Assembly: GCA_000431535.1 (NCBI GenBank)
Contig: HF991804.1
Coordinates: 80,282 to 143,056, forward strand
From: Clostridium sp. CAG:678
GTDB lineage: Bacteria; Bacillota; Clostridia; Oscillospirales; Acutalibacteraceae
Direction of reading: 5' to 3'
DNA: 62,775 nt
Made by a program: the position numbers and the translations under genes. Of the stretch, positions 16,352 to 24,870 are shown piece by piece. The notes under the pieces were generated by a model. It saw only the letters and a list, made by a program, of their open reading frames with translations. It was not told where the DNA came from and did not search any database. Numbering within the stretch: the first letter of the stretch is position 1; each line of letters opens with the position of its first letter.

Positions 16352-17431
16352 TCAGATCTCTTCGGCGCCGGCTTTCAGTTTTTCAGCGGTGTCCGCCGTG
16401 ATCAGAGCGTCTATCAGTTCGTCCAGATCGCCGTTGAGGATCTGTTCCAGCTTATAAAGCGTCAGCCCGATCCGGTGATCCGTCACTCTGCCCTGCGGGT
16501 AGTTGTAAGTTCTTATTCTTTCGGAGCGGTCGCCGGTGCCCACCTGCGCCCGGCGCTCGCCCGCGATCTCCGCGTCATGTTTTGCCTTTTCCATATCATA
16601 CAGGCGGGAACGCAGCACTTTCAGCGCTTTTTCCTTGTTTTTATGCTGGCTGCGCTCGTCCTGGCACTCCACCACCGTGCCGGTGGGGATATGCGTAATG
16701 CGGATCGCGGAAGAGGTCTTGTTGATGTGCTGACCGCCTGCGCCGCTGGAGCGGAACGTGTCGATCTGCAGGTCTTTTTCGTTGAGTTCAAAATCCACTT
16801 CTTCCGCCTCAGGCAAAACGGCTACGGTAACGGTGGAGGTGTGGATACGACCCTGGCTCTCCGTTTCCGGCACACGCTGCACACGGTGCACGCCGCTCTC
16901 AAACTTAAAGCGGCTGTATGCGCCGTCCCCCTCAATCAGAAAACTGATCTCCTTGTAGCCGCCCAGTCCGGTTTCGTTTGCGTTCATGATCTCCGTTTTA
17001 AAACTCTTGGATTCGGCGTACATGGAATACATCCTGAAAAGCACACCGGCAAAAAGCGCGCTCTCCTCGCCGCCCGCGCCGCCGCGGATCTCTATAATAA
17101 CGTTTTTATCATCGTTCGGGTCGCGCGGCAGCAGCAGAATCTTCAGTTCCTCTTTGATCTGCTCTTCCTGCTTTTTGCTCTGTTCCAGTTCTTCCTTTGC
17201 CATGGCGGCAAGGTCGTCGTCCAGCGCGGCGTCCTCCAGCATCTCGCGGCAGTCGTCGCAGCTTTTCAACACTTTTTTATATTCCCTGAATTTTTCCACT
17301 ACCGGGGTCAGGTGCTTTAATTCTTTCATCAGCGCCGTGTATTTCGGCAGGTCGGAAACCACTTCCGGCTCGCATACGAGCCGGTTGATCTCCTCAAATC
17401 TTTTTTCCACTTCCGTCAGTTTCTCAAACAT
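16352..17431 (-). CDS. prfA: Peptide chain release factor 1
   Basis: Translation release factor that reads UAA and UAG and triggers peptidyl-tRNA hydrolysis. The length of 359 residues is standard. The tripeptide decoding motif is PET (188-190) in [13 protein letters not shown], which is the RF1 rather than the RF2 form, and the catalytic GGQ is at 232-234 in [12 protein letters not shown]. The start ATG at 17431 lies four bases after the murI stop, with TGAGG as ribosome site. The usual companion prmC, which methylates the GGQ glutamine, is not adjacent here. Gene is intact. Confidence 0.97.
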   Translation of the reverse strand: MFEKLTEVEKRFEEINRLVCEPEVVSDLPKYTALMKELKHLTPVVEKFREYKKVLKSCDDCREMLEDAALDDDLAAMAKEELEQSKKQEEQIKEELKILLLPRDPNDDKNVIIEIRGGAGGEESALFAGVLFRMYSMYAESKSFKTEIMNANETGLGGYKEISFLIEGDGAYSRFKFESGVHRVQRVPETESQGRIHTSTVTVAVLPEAEEVDFELNEKDLQIDTFRSSGAGGQHINKTSSAIRITHIPTGTVVECQDERSQHKNKEKALKVLRSRLYDMEKAKHDAEIAGERRAQVGTGDRSERIRTYNYPQGRVTDHRIGLTLYKLEQILNGDLDELIDALITADTAEKLKAGAEEI

Positions 17432-17434
17432 AAA

Positions 17435-18213
17435 TTACCTCAGATCTGCGTTTAATATCCTGTAAAAGCGGGCGGCTTTTTCTTTTCTTGTTTGCGGATC
17501 CTCACTTGAATCCGTAAATTCCGTATTTCCCGCTTTTTCGCTTTCATTTAACATGCCGCTTTTTTCAAGCAGGTATTTCAGCCGCCTGGCAATGCCGGGT
17601 GCGCCGTCAAAAAAGGCAACGTCGCCCAAAACCGCTTGAATCTGTGCCTTGGCAAGGGGATAGTGCGTGCAGCCCAGCACAACATTTTGCACCTTGCCCC
17701 TGTAGGGCGCAAGCGTTTTTTTCAGATAGTCCAGCACTTCGTTTGGATCGCCTTTTTCAATCAGGTCGGCAAGCCCGTGACAGGCGTGTATGCTGGTGTT
17801 GTGATTATAATAGAAATAATACAGGCGGCGGAATTTTTCGCTTTTTATGGTGCCTTTTGTTGCCATGATCAGCGTGGCGCCGTTCGGGTTTTTATCGTGC
17901 ACAACCTTGTAAGCAGGTTCTATTGCTGCGATCGGCACATTCGGAAACTGCGCGCGCAGGCTCTTTGCCGCTTTTGCGGAGGCGGTGTTGCAGGCAATAA
18001 CGATCGCTTTGCAGTGCTTTTCGCAGAGCAGATAGCGCACGATTTGCGCAGAGCGGGCAAGGATCTCGCCGTCGCTCTTATCGCCATAGGGGTTGTTTTT
18101 GGAATCGCTGAAAAAAACATAGTTTTCATTCGGCAGCAGGCGCTGCGCCTCTTTTAAAACGGTAACGCCGCCTATGCCGGAATCAAAAAACCAATCGGGT
18201 CGGAAGCACGCAT
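17435..18213 (-). pseudogene. murI: Glutamate racemase gene with an apparent single-base frameshift near the start
   Basis: Glutamate racemase makes D-glutamate for peptidoglycan. The main frame (up to about 18185) contains DSGIGG, SDSKNNPYGDKS, the first catalytic cysteine in ACNTAS and the second in LGCTHYP, so nearly the whole enzyme is present. The only well-placed start, ATG 18213 with AAGGAAG upstream, reads MRASDPIGF and then leaves the MurI frame at a run of six T (18185-18190). One more T would give the expected GFFDSGIGG. No ATG, GTG or TTG exists in the main frame before DSG. Either the gene is truly shifted, slippage restores it, or the assembly lost one base. The gene is followed by prfA after three bases. 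Confidence 0.82.
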
Positions 18214-18215
18214 TC

Positions 18216-18404
18216 TCAGTCTTCCTTTTTCTTTTTAATGCTTTTCAGCGCTTTGATTCTGGGCACCATCACTTCCCGGCCGCAGCCGGCGCATTTCAGC
18301 TTAAAATCCACGCCCACGCGCAGGATCTCAAATTCTTTGCTGCCGCAAGGGTGCGGCTTTTTCATAATGACTGTATCGCCAACATTGTAATCCAAAAAAA
18401 TCAC
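18216..18404 (-). CDS. DUF951 family protein
   Basis: Small protein of about 62 residues in the DUF951 family, widespread in Bacillota and of unknown function. It reads YNVGDTVIMKKPHPCGS and then LKCAGCGREVMVPR, with cysteines in CG and CAGCG that may bind a metal. I prefer the GTG at 18404; the frame is open to a TTG at 18419, which lies inside a GC hairpin (GGCGCA-CCGTTG-TGCGCC). The stop lies two bases before the murI ATG, so this is the first gene of the operon DUF951-murI-prfA-Sua5/CoaE-M18. DUF951 genes often sit next to translation or replication genes, in my experience. Confidence 0.85.
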   Translation of the reverse strand: MIFLDYNVGDTVIMKKPHPCGSKEFEILRVGVDFKLKCAGCGREVMVPRIKALKSIKKKKED

Positions 18405-18449
18405 CCGCAAGGCGCACAACGGTGCGCCGCCAAACTTTATTAATAAAGT

Positions 18450-18478
18450 ATTTTAGCACATATTTGTTACATTTACAA
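18450..18478 (-). promoter_or_regulatory. Promoter of the DUF951-murI-prfA operon
   Basis: On the minus strand, TTGTAA (18473-18478) and TAAAAT (18450-18455) are 17 bases apart. The transcript would start near 18443 and pass through a small GC hairpin before the DUF951 start. Confidence 0.65.
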
Positions 18479-18616
18479 CATAATCGCGGTGAATTTTGCA
18501 TACATTTAAAACAGACAATATTAAGGCGCAGGAAAATGCAGATACGCCCTAAGCAAGGCGAAATCCGCCAAGCGGGGCCGGCAGTGAAAACGCGCCGTTT
18601 AAAGAGAGTGAATGTT

Positions 18617-19531
18617 ATGAAATTCTACCCGGAGGGGCAAAATCCGCAGCTTACGCGCACGTTTGATACGCTGGAGGATGTGAAGATCGCCATGATGAAC
18701 GGCAGCGTGATCGAATCCCGTGTGTTGATGTGCGACAGTGAACATAACCTGCACGTTGACCTGGGTATCATCCGGGGTGTGATCCCGCGGGAGGAGGGCG
18801 CGATCGGCATTGACGACGGCACGACCCGTGATATTGCCCTGATCTCCAAGGTAAACAAACCCGTTTGCTTTATCATTCTGGGCTTTCAGCGGGATGACCG
18901 CGGCAATATCAGCGCCATCTTATCCAGAAAAGCCGTGCAGCTCGGCTGCAGGAAAAATTTTATAGATCATCTTGTGGAGGGCGATATCATAGACGCGCGC
19001 GTTACGCATCTGGAAAAATTCGGCGCTTTCATTGATATCGGGGCGGGTATAAACGCCCTGATCCCCATTGATATGCTCTCCGTTTCCCGCATAAACCACC
19101 CTCGTGAAAGAGTGTATGAGGGCGAGTGCATCAAAGTTGTGCTCAAAAAACGGGAGCCGGAAAAACTGACCTTCTCGCTGAAAGAACTGCTTGGCACCTG
19201 GAGCGAGAACGCCATGATGTTTGCGCCGGGGGAGACGGTGACCGGCACGGTCAGAAGTATTGAGACCTACGGCGTTTTTGTGGAGCTTACGCCGAATCTT
19301 GCCGGCCTTGCGGAGCCGTGCGATTATCTGTTTGAGGGGCAGCGTGTTGCCGTTTACATAAAATCCGTTTTGCCGGATAAAATGAAGATCAAACTGGTGA
19401 TTGTGGAGGCGTTTGAAGAGGCGGATATGGCGCAGGATCTTACCTATTTTGTAAATGCCGATCATATTGACCGCTTTGATTATTCGCCGCCCGGCGCGCC
19501 CAAAGTGATCTCCACCGTGTTTGAATCATAA
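18617..19531 (+). CDS. S1 RNA-binding domain protein
   Basis: A 304-residue protein with three OB-fold/S1-like units: a degenerate first one (about 30-95, HVDLGIIRGVIPREEGAIG), a clear second (about 112-185, VEGDIIDARVTHLEKFGAFIDIG), and a third (about 200-260, GETVTGTVRSIETYGVFVEL). It resembles a short ribosomal protein S1 homologue as found in Clostridia, probably binding mRNA or the 30S subunit. The start at ATG 18617 follows AAAGAGAG; the frame is open to 18422 but without a good site. A GTG at 18609 is a possible alternative. It is a single-gene unit with its own terminator, divergent from the DUF951 operon. Confidence 0.86.
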   Translation: MKFYPEGQNPQLTRTFDTLEDVKIAMMNGSVIESRVLMCDSEHNLHVDLGIIRGVIPREEGAIGIDDGTTRDIALISKVNKPVCFIILGFQRDDRGNISAILSRKAVQLGCRKNFIDHLVEGDIIDARVTHLEKFGAFIDIGAGINALIPIDMLSVSRINHPRERVYEGECIKVVLKKREPEKLTFSLKELLGTWSENAMMFAPGETVTGTVRSIETYGVFVELTPNLAGLAEPCDYLFEGQRVAVYIKSVLPDKMKIKLVIVEAFEEADMAQDLTYFVNADHIDRFDYSPPGAPKVISTVFES

Positions 19532-19545
19532 GTAAAAAAGAAAAT

Positions 19546-19577
19546 GCCGCCGGAATCCTGCGTTCCGGCGGCGTTTT
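19546..19577. terminator. Intrinsic terminator
   Basis: Perfect ten-base stem GCCGCCGGAA / TTCCGGCGGC with a seven-base loop, followed by TTTT on the plus strand and preceded by A-rich sequence. It lies between the convergent S1-domain and yfhO-like genes. Confidence 0.85.
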
Positions 19578-19592
19578 GCCGTGTGTGCCTTT

Positions 19593-22403
19593 TTAGTTTG
19601 CTTTTTTCTTTTTTATTTTCTTTTCCGTTACGATGATTACTGCCGCAAAAACCGCCGCGCCGGCAAGGCTTACGGGCAGGGAATACAGCAAAATTCTGTT
19701 TTCATACCGCAGTTCAATGCTGTGTTCGCCGCTCTCTAAGGGAATGGCGCAGAATGCGCTGTCCGCGCGGGAGATCTCCACCTTCTCGCCGTCCACATAG
19801 GCTTTCCAGTTTTCGCTGTACGGAATGGAAAGATAAAGCCATTTGCTGCCGCTTACCGTTATGCTGCCGCTGATGCTGTCGCAGCCGGTCTGCACGTTTT
19901 GCAGCGTCTCTTCCGCCCGTTCGGCAACAAGGGCGTTATAACTGTCCATCGGCACGCGGATCAGGCGCAGCGAATCCAGTTCATAAACGCCTTTTTTAAA
20001 GGTCATCTTTAATTCGCCGGGGTTGCTGCTGTAATACCCAAGATTCAGCATGTGATCCGAAACACCAGTGTTGTAATCGTTATAAGGCGTATAGATACTG
20101 AAAGATTCTCTGCGCGTATCCGTGCTCACACTCAGTCCCACGCTGTTTTCCGGCTCAAAAAACTTTCGCATCGTATCTGTTCGCACGCCGTGCACGTTTT
20201 CTCCTCTTTCCGCTTTTTCATAGTCGTCCGTGCTCAGCGGAGAGTAGCGGATGTTTTGTGCGTAGAAGTAAAACTGACCGCCGTCTGGCAGATCGTCCTG
20301 GGGCATCAGGGTTACCTCCGTATTGTCCTCCGCCACATAGATCCGGTTTTCCCGCACAACAACGCCCGGCGCCTCGGCAAGCGAAACGGAAATTTCACTG
20401 CATCTGTTTTGGTAGTCGGCGGCAGTTGCCGTGCCGGAATCTGTGCTGTCATTCAGCACAACGCAGTCCAGCATCGCAAGGCGCTTTTCTGCAGGGGCAA
20501 GCTGATCATATTCCTCCTGGGAAAGCGTTTTTTCATAAGTACAGCCAAACGGAACGGCGTATTGGTTTTCGTAGATCTGATATTCGCCCCCGTCCGTGTA
20601 GGCTACGCTGCCCAAAGAATTGTTTTCCGTGCCGTAAAAGGTGCTGTTTGTGCTCTTTGCAACCATATATCGTGTGTTTAAGACCACGTTTAAAAACGGA
20701 TCCCATCTGGTATCGTTTATGCGGGAAAGGTTTCCGTTTATAATTCCCATATCCTGCTGGAATTCCACGATGTTGCCGTCAATCATGCTGAGATAGGCGT
20801 TTGTTGAGTAACCGCCGCTGATCATGGATTCATTGCAGTCCGCCAGCGGGATCGAAAGCGGCACATATCGGTTGATTCCGCCGCTTTCGTTTTGTATCTT
20901 TTCTATTTCCGCCGTGCGTTCGCCGTTTGAATATTCGCGCGCCTCTTTAAAAGTCATAAAGGTGCTTACATATTTGCTGCGGCTCGGGCTGAAAAAGTTA
21001 AATCCGTTGATGAATACGGCTGCGGCGGCAAGCGCGCAGAGTCCGGCCTTGAAAACCGTGCCGAGCGCTTTTTTGTTTACCTTTTTTGCGATCTTAGGCA
21101 AAACGGAATACGCAAGGCACAGCAGCGCAAACGCGAAAAATACGGCGCAGGAGATCAGGTTTTCACTGTCATTCAGGGTTTTAAGAAATGCCATAATGCC
21201 CGTGGTAACGGTTGCCGCGGCAACCAGCAGTACGGATTTTTTAACCGTAATGGTTTTCAGATCACCGGCGCATTTTGCAAAGGTGTAGGCGCAAAGCAGA
21301 CCGTATACCCAGCTCCAGCGGTTTACAACATAGGAAAATCCGTTTAGGATCATTCCGAATACAGGCAGCATGACCATAACGGTAACCACAAGGAACGCCA
21401 GTTTCAGAAAACCGTTTTTCTTTCTGCCGGCAAACAGCAGCAGCACCGCGCCGCCGGCGGCAAGCGCCGTAAACCCGAAATAAGTGTTGTTGCCGATCAT
21501 TTGCGTGTTAAAGAAGGCGCTTAAAAAGTTTTTGTAAAAATCCTTGTTAAACAGGATACTAAGGCCGTATTCCACCTGCCCTCTTGACGCGGCAAAAAAC
21601 GCTGAAACCAGCGGAAAAAAGATCACCGCCGCCATCATTACGCCAAGAATATATGCGCCGCCGAACTTCCACAGGCTTTCCAAAAAGCCTTTAAAGAATT
21701 GTTTGCCGTAAACAAAAAAGATCCTGAAAAAGATATACAGCACGGTAAAGGCAGAGAGCACATAAAAATAGTAAAAACAGCTTACCGCCGCAAGAAAAAT
21801 GCTGAGAATAAAAACATAAGGGCGTTTTTTATCAAATATCATTTCCGCACCCAGAATAATGAGCGGAAAATAGATCATCGGGTTTAAAAACGAGGGGTGG
21901 CGGATCGCCATATACATTGAATATGCCGTAAAAACATAGATCACTGCGCCTGCCGCCGAGGTCAGCACGGGCAGTTTTTTATATTTGGCAAGCGCCATAA
22001 AGGCAAGCCCCGCCAGATAATAGCGCAGCACCATGATCAGCGTGTATGCGTACGCAGCGTATTCTTTGGGCACCAGAGCGGAAAGCAGGTTCAGCGGGTC
22101 GCCGATGGTGTAATATTGCAGCGCCTGTAAAATATCCGATCCAAGCCCGATCGAAAGATCAAACTGCGGTATCGCCGGATGCCCGGCAAAAATGCTCTGC
22201 ACGATCTCCCTTATGTATTCGCCGTAGTAAACAAAAGCGGTAAAATGCTGCGCCGTTCCGTCCGGCTCCCAGATAAACGAGGTCCTGTTTTGCAGAAACG
22301 GCAAAAATACCGCAACGCCGGTTATAAAAATCAGTATTGAATAAATGAAAAATCCAGAACGTAAAAATCGTTTTGCCTTTTCGGCGGCGGAAATTCTGCT
22401 CAT
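19593..22403 (-). CDS. YfhO-family polytopic membrane protein
   Basis: A 936-residue protein with about 12-14 hydrophobic helices in the first 480 residues, a large extracytoplasmic domain (about 500-890), and a final helix followed by KKIKKKKAN. This is the architecture of the YfhO family, GT-C fold glycosyltransferase-like proteins. In Bacillus subtilis, YfhO is implicated in glycosylation of lipoteichoic acid together with an undecaprenyl-phosphate sugar synthase. Residues WEPDGTAQHF near the first loop resemble the acidic catalytic loop of GT-C enzymes. Start ATG 22403 has AAAGGAG upstream; an earlier in-frame start is less likely. No synthase partner is adjacent. The acceptor glycan is unknown. 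Confidence 0.88.
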   Translation of the reverse strand: MSRISAAEKAKRFLRSGFFIYSILIFITGVAVFLPFLQNRTSFIWEPDGTAQHFTAFVYYGEYIREIVQSIFAGHPAIPQFDLSIGLGSDILQALQYYTIGDPLNLLSALVPKEYAAYAYTLIMVLRYYLAGLAFMALAKYKKLPVLTSAAGAVIYVFTAYSMYMAIRHPSFLNPMIYFPLIILGAEMIFDKKRPYVFILSIFLAAVSCFYYFYVLSAFTVLYIFFRIFFVYGKQFFKGFLESLWKFGGAYILGVMMAAVIFFPLVSAFFAASRGQVEYGLSILFNKDFYKNFLSAFFNTQMIGNNTYFGFTALAAGGAVLLLFAGRKKNGFLKLAFLVVTVMVMLPVFGMILNGFSYVVNRWSWVYGLLCAYTFAKCAGDLKTITVKKSVLLVAAATVTTGIMAFLKTLNDSENLISCAVFFAFALLCLAYSVLPKIAKKVNKKALGTVFKAGLCALAAAAVFINGFNFFSPSRSKYVSTFMTFKEAREYSNGERTAEIEKIQNESGGINRYVPLSIPLADCNESMISGGYSTNAYLSMIDGNIVEFQQDMGIINGNLSRINDTRWDPFLNVVLNTRYMVAKSTNSTFYGTENNSLGSVAYTDGGEYQIYENQYAVPFGCTYEKTLSQEEYDQLAPAEKRLAMLDCVVLNDSTDSGTATAADYQNRCSEISVSLAEAPGVVVRENRIYVAEDNTEVTLMPQDDLPDGGQFYFYAQNIRYSPLSTDDYEKAERGENVHGVRTDTMRKFFEPENSVGLSVSTDTRRESFSIYTPYNDYNTGVSDHMLNLGYYSSNPGELKMTFKKGVYELDSLRLIRVPMDSYNALVAERAEETLQNVQTGCDSISGSITVSGSKWLYLSIPYSENWKAYVDGEKVEISRADSAFCAIPLESGEHSIELRYENRILLYSLPVSLAGAAVFAAVIIVTEKKIKKKKAN

Positions 22404-22434
22404 AGCATGCTCCTTTGTAATTAAAAAGCCGTTT

Positions 22435-22471
22435 ATAATAAAAAATGCCATTCATTAGCGCAATGAATGGC
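22435..22471 (-). terminator. Terminator of tRNA-Gly
   Basis: Perfect stem GCCATTCATT / AATGAATGGC with a five-base loop (22447-22471), followed on the minus strand by ATTTTTTATT. It sits just after the tRNA 3' end and before the yfhO-like start. Confidence 0.83.
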
Positions 22472-22474
22472 TTC

Positions 22475-22550
22475 TGGAGCGGATTACGAGACTCGAACTC
22501 GCTACCTCCACCTTGGCAAGGTGGCGCTCTACCGGATGAGCTAAATCCGC
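22475..22550 (-). tRNA. tRNA-Gly (GCC)
   Basis: Full cloverleaf on the minus strand: acceptor stem GCGGATT / AATCCGC, D arm AGCTCATCCGGTAGAGC, anticodon stem CCACC / GGTGG with loop TTGCCAA (anticodon GCC), T arm with GTTCGAGTC. The 3' CCA is encoded (22475-22477). A near-perfect promoter precedes it and a terminator follows. Confidence 0.97.
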
Positions 22551-22563
22551 AAACAACAATAGA

Positions 22564-22592
22564 AGTATACAAAAAGAAAAGGCGTTTGTCAA
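22564..22592 (-). promoter_or_regulatory. Promoter of tRNA-Gly
   Basis: TTGACA (22587-22592) and TATACT (22564-22569) on the minus strand with a 17-base spacer, 13 bases upstream of the tRNA 5' end. Confidence 0.88.
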
Positions 22593-22671
22593 GAGCGTAT
22601 GAAAAAATTTTATCCGAAATGTGCAAAATAATCTGAAAAAGTCCTGTTCTGTTCCTCTCAATATTTTTCTA

Positions 22672-22700
22672 TTTACATTGCCCGCCCTTTTTGCTAAAAT
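22672..22700 (+). promoter_or_regulatory. Promoter of the dnaD-dnaI genes
   Basis: TTTACA (22672-22677) and TAAAAT (22695-22700) with a 17-base spacer, about 40 bases before the dnaD-like ATG. Confidence 0.7.
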
Positions 22701-22741
22701 TAGTATGTGTTATTGTGCAATAAGGAATGCAGGGGAATTTT

Positions 22742-23818
22742 ATGGATTACAGAATCGATCCCGCCGGCAGGGTGTGGAAAGACGGCATGTTTTTTGTGCC
22801 TGCCGCCGTTGCGGAAAAATACATAAAACTGGCAAGTGAATATCAGATCAAAGCGTTGCTTTATATTTTAAGCAGAAACGGTGCGGCTACGTCTGAAGAG
22901 ATCTCCAGAAAGCTCGGTGTTCCGCAGACGGATGCGGAGAATATGATGGATTTCTGGATAGAAGAGGGCGTTTTGACCGGCGGAGAAAGCGGCAGCGGCA
23001 ATTACGTGCCGGCAGCAGGTCTGGCGTCTGCCCCCGCCCCGGTTCAGCAAGAACGCGCCGCGGCGGAAACGCTGCCGGAAAAGCCGGCGCAAAGCAGTGA
23101 ACCGCCAAAAAAAACACACATCCGCCAAAGCGTGAAAGCGCCGTCACTCTCCCCAAAAGAGATCGTTGCCATCAGTTGTGAAAAACCGCAGGTGGCGCAG
23201 CTGTTAAACGAGGCGCAGGCGGTCTACGGGCGCACGATCAGCCATTCGGAGCAGGAGATGATCGTGAATCTGACGGAATTTTACGGCATGCAGCCGGAAG
23301 TGGTGATGATGCTGCTTGCCTATTGCGAGAATCTCAGGGCAAACGGCAGGGCGGTCAGCCCCGGTTATTTTTATAAGACCGCGCAGAACTGGCTGGAGGA
23401 TGGTATTGACACCCCCGCCCTTGCGGAAAGCAGGATCTGCGAACTGGAAAAGGCGGACGCATTTTGGCAGAGTTTAAAGGACGCTGCCGGGTTTGCGAAA
23501 GAAACCCCAACGGATAAACAGCGGCAGATGATAACCGCCTGGCGCGCCGATTTTTCGGATGAAATGATCTTCCGCGCGGCGGAGATCATGAACGAGAATA
23601 TAGACAAGCCGGATCTGCGCTATATGGATAAGATTCTGAAAAACTGGAAAAAAGCCGGAATCAGAACACCTGAGGACGCAAAACGCGAAAACGAGCATTT
23701 TGAGCGGCAGAAAGCGCAGAAAGAAAAAAGCCGCCGCGGCGAGATCAGCCGCCCGCCCACGTATGATCTGGATCAGATCCGGAAAGACGCACTCAAGAAT
23801 ACCGATATCAAATATTAA
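22742..23818 (+). CDS. DnaD-domain replication/primosome protein
   Basis: DnaD-like protein of 358 residues, a Gram-positive replication-initiation and restart factor that helps load the helicase. The N-terminal part is a winged helix (about 25-80, YQIKALLYILSRNGAATSEEI). A low-complexity linker (about 80-140) follows, then two DnaB_2/DnaD C-terminal-type helical units (about 145-225 and 255-315). The last ends in YMDKILKNWKKAGI, matching the YxxxIxxxW signature of the family. Start ATG 22742 follows AGGGGA; an in-frame ATG at 22727 lacks a site. The gene lies nine bases before the DnaI-like loader, as often seen in Clostridia. Confidence 0.9.
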   Translation: MDYRIDPAGRVWKDGMFFVPAAVAEKYIKLASEYQIKALLYILSRNGAATSEEISRKLGVPQTDAENMMDFWIEEGVLTGGESGSGNYVPAAGLASAPAPVQQERAAAETLPEKPAQSSEPPKKTHIRQSVKAPSLSPKEIVAISCEKPQVAQLLNEAQAVYGRTISHSEQEMIVNLTEFYGMQPEVVMMLLAYCENLRANGRAVSPGYFYKTAQNWLEDGIDTPALAESRICELEKADAFWQSLKDAAGFAKETPTDKQRQMITAWRADFSDEMIFRAAEIMNENIDKPDLRYMDKILKNWKKAGIRTPEDAKRENEHFERQKAQKEKSRRGEISRPPTYDLDQIRKDALKNTDIKY

Positions 23819-23827
23819 GGAGCAGTT

Positions 23828-24805
23828 ATGCCTTACAGAAGTTATGTTTATCAGAAAGCGCTGAATATTTTGGAACGCAGGCGCAGCCATGCGGAATCGG
23901 ATCTGCAGCGGCGCACGGAAGAAGCCATGCAAAAAATTCCTGAACTTGCGGAGATTCAGCAGGAACTTGCCAGAACGGGGCTTTCCGTTTCCACCCTGCT
24001 GTTCAGGGGAGAAAATACAAAGGGCGAGATCGAAAAATTAAAGGAAAAGAGCCTTGCTCTGCAAAAGCGGAAAAAAGAACTGCTTTTAAAAGCGGGGTTG
24101 GATGAAGACGCGCTCACAATCCGGTATGTCTGCCCGGTCTGCTCGGATACGGGCTTTGTTCAGAACCGTATGTGCGCGTGCCACAGGGAACTTTTAAAGG
24201 AGATTGAGCGGGATTCCATTCGCAAAGAGGCGCCGATAGACGACTGCACGTTTGATACCTTTAAAGTGGAATACTATCCGGAAAAAGCTGCCGGCGCAAG
24301 TGTTTCCCCGCGCGAGAAGGCGGCAAAAATTTTGGAATCCTGCCGCATGTATGCCCAGAAATTTACACCGCAGTCTCCAAATCTGCTGTTTATGGGCGGC
24401 ACGGGGCTGGGCAAGACCCATTTGAGCCTTGCCATTGCAAACGTCGCCTTAAATAAGGGCTATTCCGTGATCTACGGCACGGCGCAGAATATTTTTTCCG
24501 ATCTGCAGGATGAAAATTTCGGCAGAACGGATAATATAAATTATAATGAACATGATGTTTTAAATACGGATCTGCTGATTTTGGATGATCTGGGCACGGA
24601 ATATAAAAACGCCTTTTCCGAAGCGTGCCTTTATAATATTGTAAATACGCGTGTGTTAAAGAAAAAAGCAACCGTGATCAGCACGAACTTCAGTTTTGAG
24701 GATCTGGAACGCGATTATAACCAGAGGGTTACAAGCCGCCTGGCAGGCGAATATTCCGTGCTGGTGTTAGAGGGAAATGATATCAGATACATAAAAGGAT
24801 ACTAA
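23828..24805 (+). CDS. dnaI: DnaI/DnaC-like helicase loader ATPase
   Basis: AAA+ ATPase of 325 residues that loads the replicative DnaB helicase. It has an N-terminal coiled region (about 10-90), a cysteine-rich zinc-binding element (VCPVCSDTGF with following CACH, about 100-118), and the AAA+ core with Walker A GGTGLGKTH (190-198) and Walker B LLILDDLG (249-256). The arginine finger region (NQRVTSRLAGE) is present near 300. Upstream AAGGAG precedes the ATG. Pairing with the DnaD-domain gene directly upstream supports the assignment. Confidence 0.92.
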   Translation: MPYRSYVYQKALNILERRRSHAESDLQRRTEEAMQKIPELAEIQQELARTGLSVSTLLFRGENTKGEIEKLKEKSLALQKRKKELLLKAGLDEDALTIRYVCPVCSDTGFVQNRMCACHRELLKEIERDSIRKEAPIDDCTFDTFKVEYYPEKAAGASVSPREKAAKILESCRMYAQKFTPQSPNLLFMGGTGLGKTHLSLAIANVALNKGYSVIYGTAQNIFSDLQDENFGRTDNINYNEHDVLNTDLLILDDLGTEYKNAFSEACLYNIVNTRVLKKKATVISTNFSFEDLERDYNQRVTSRLAGEYSVLVLEGNDIRYIKGY

Positions 24806-24870
24806 AAAAAGAAAAAATGTATCATAATAAAAGAAACAACACTTAAAAGCCTGCAAGGGGGTGGAGAGCG

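Noticed and set aside
13946-17320. Several plus-strand frames of 300-400 codons
   Set aside because: They oppose the M18, Sua5-CoaE and prfA genes; composition is histidine/cysteine/arginine-rich as expected of antisense shadows.
22445-22661. Short frames over tRNA-Gly on both strands
   Set aside because: The sequence is a tRNA with its promoter and terminator.
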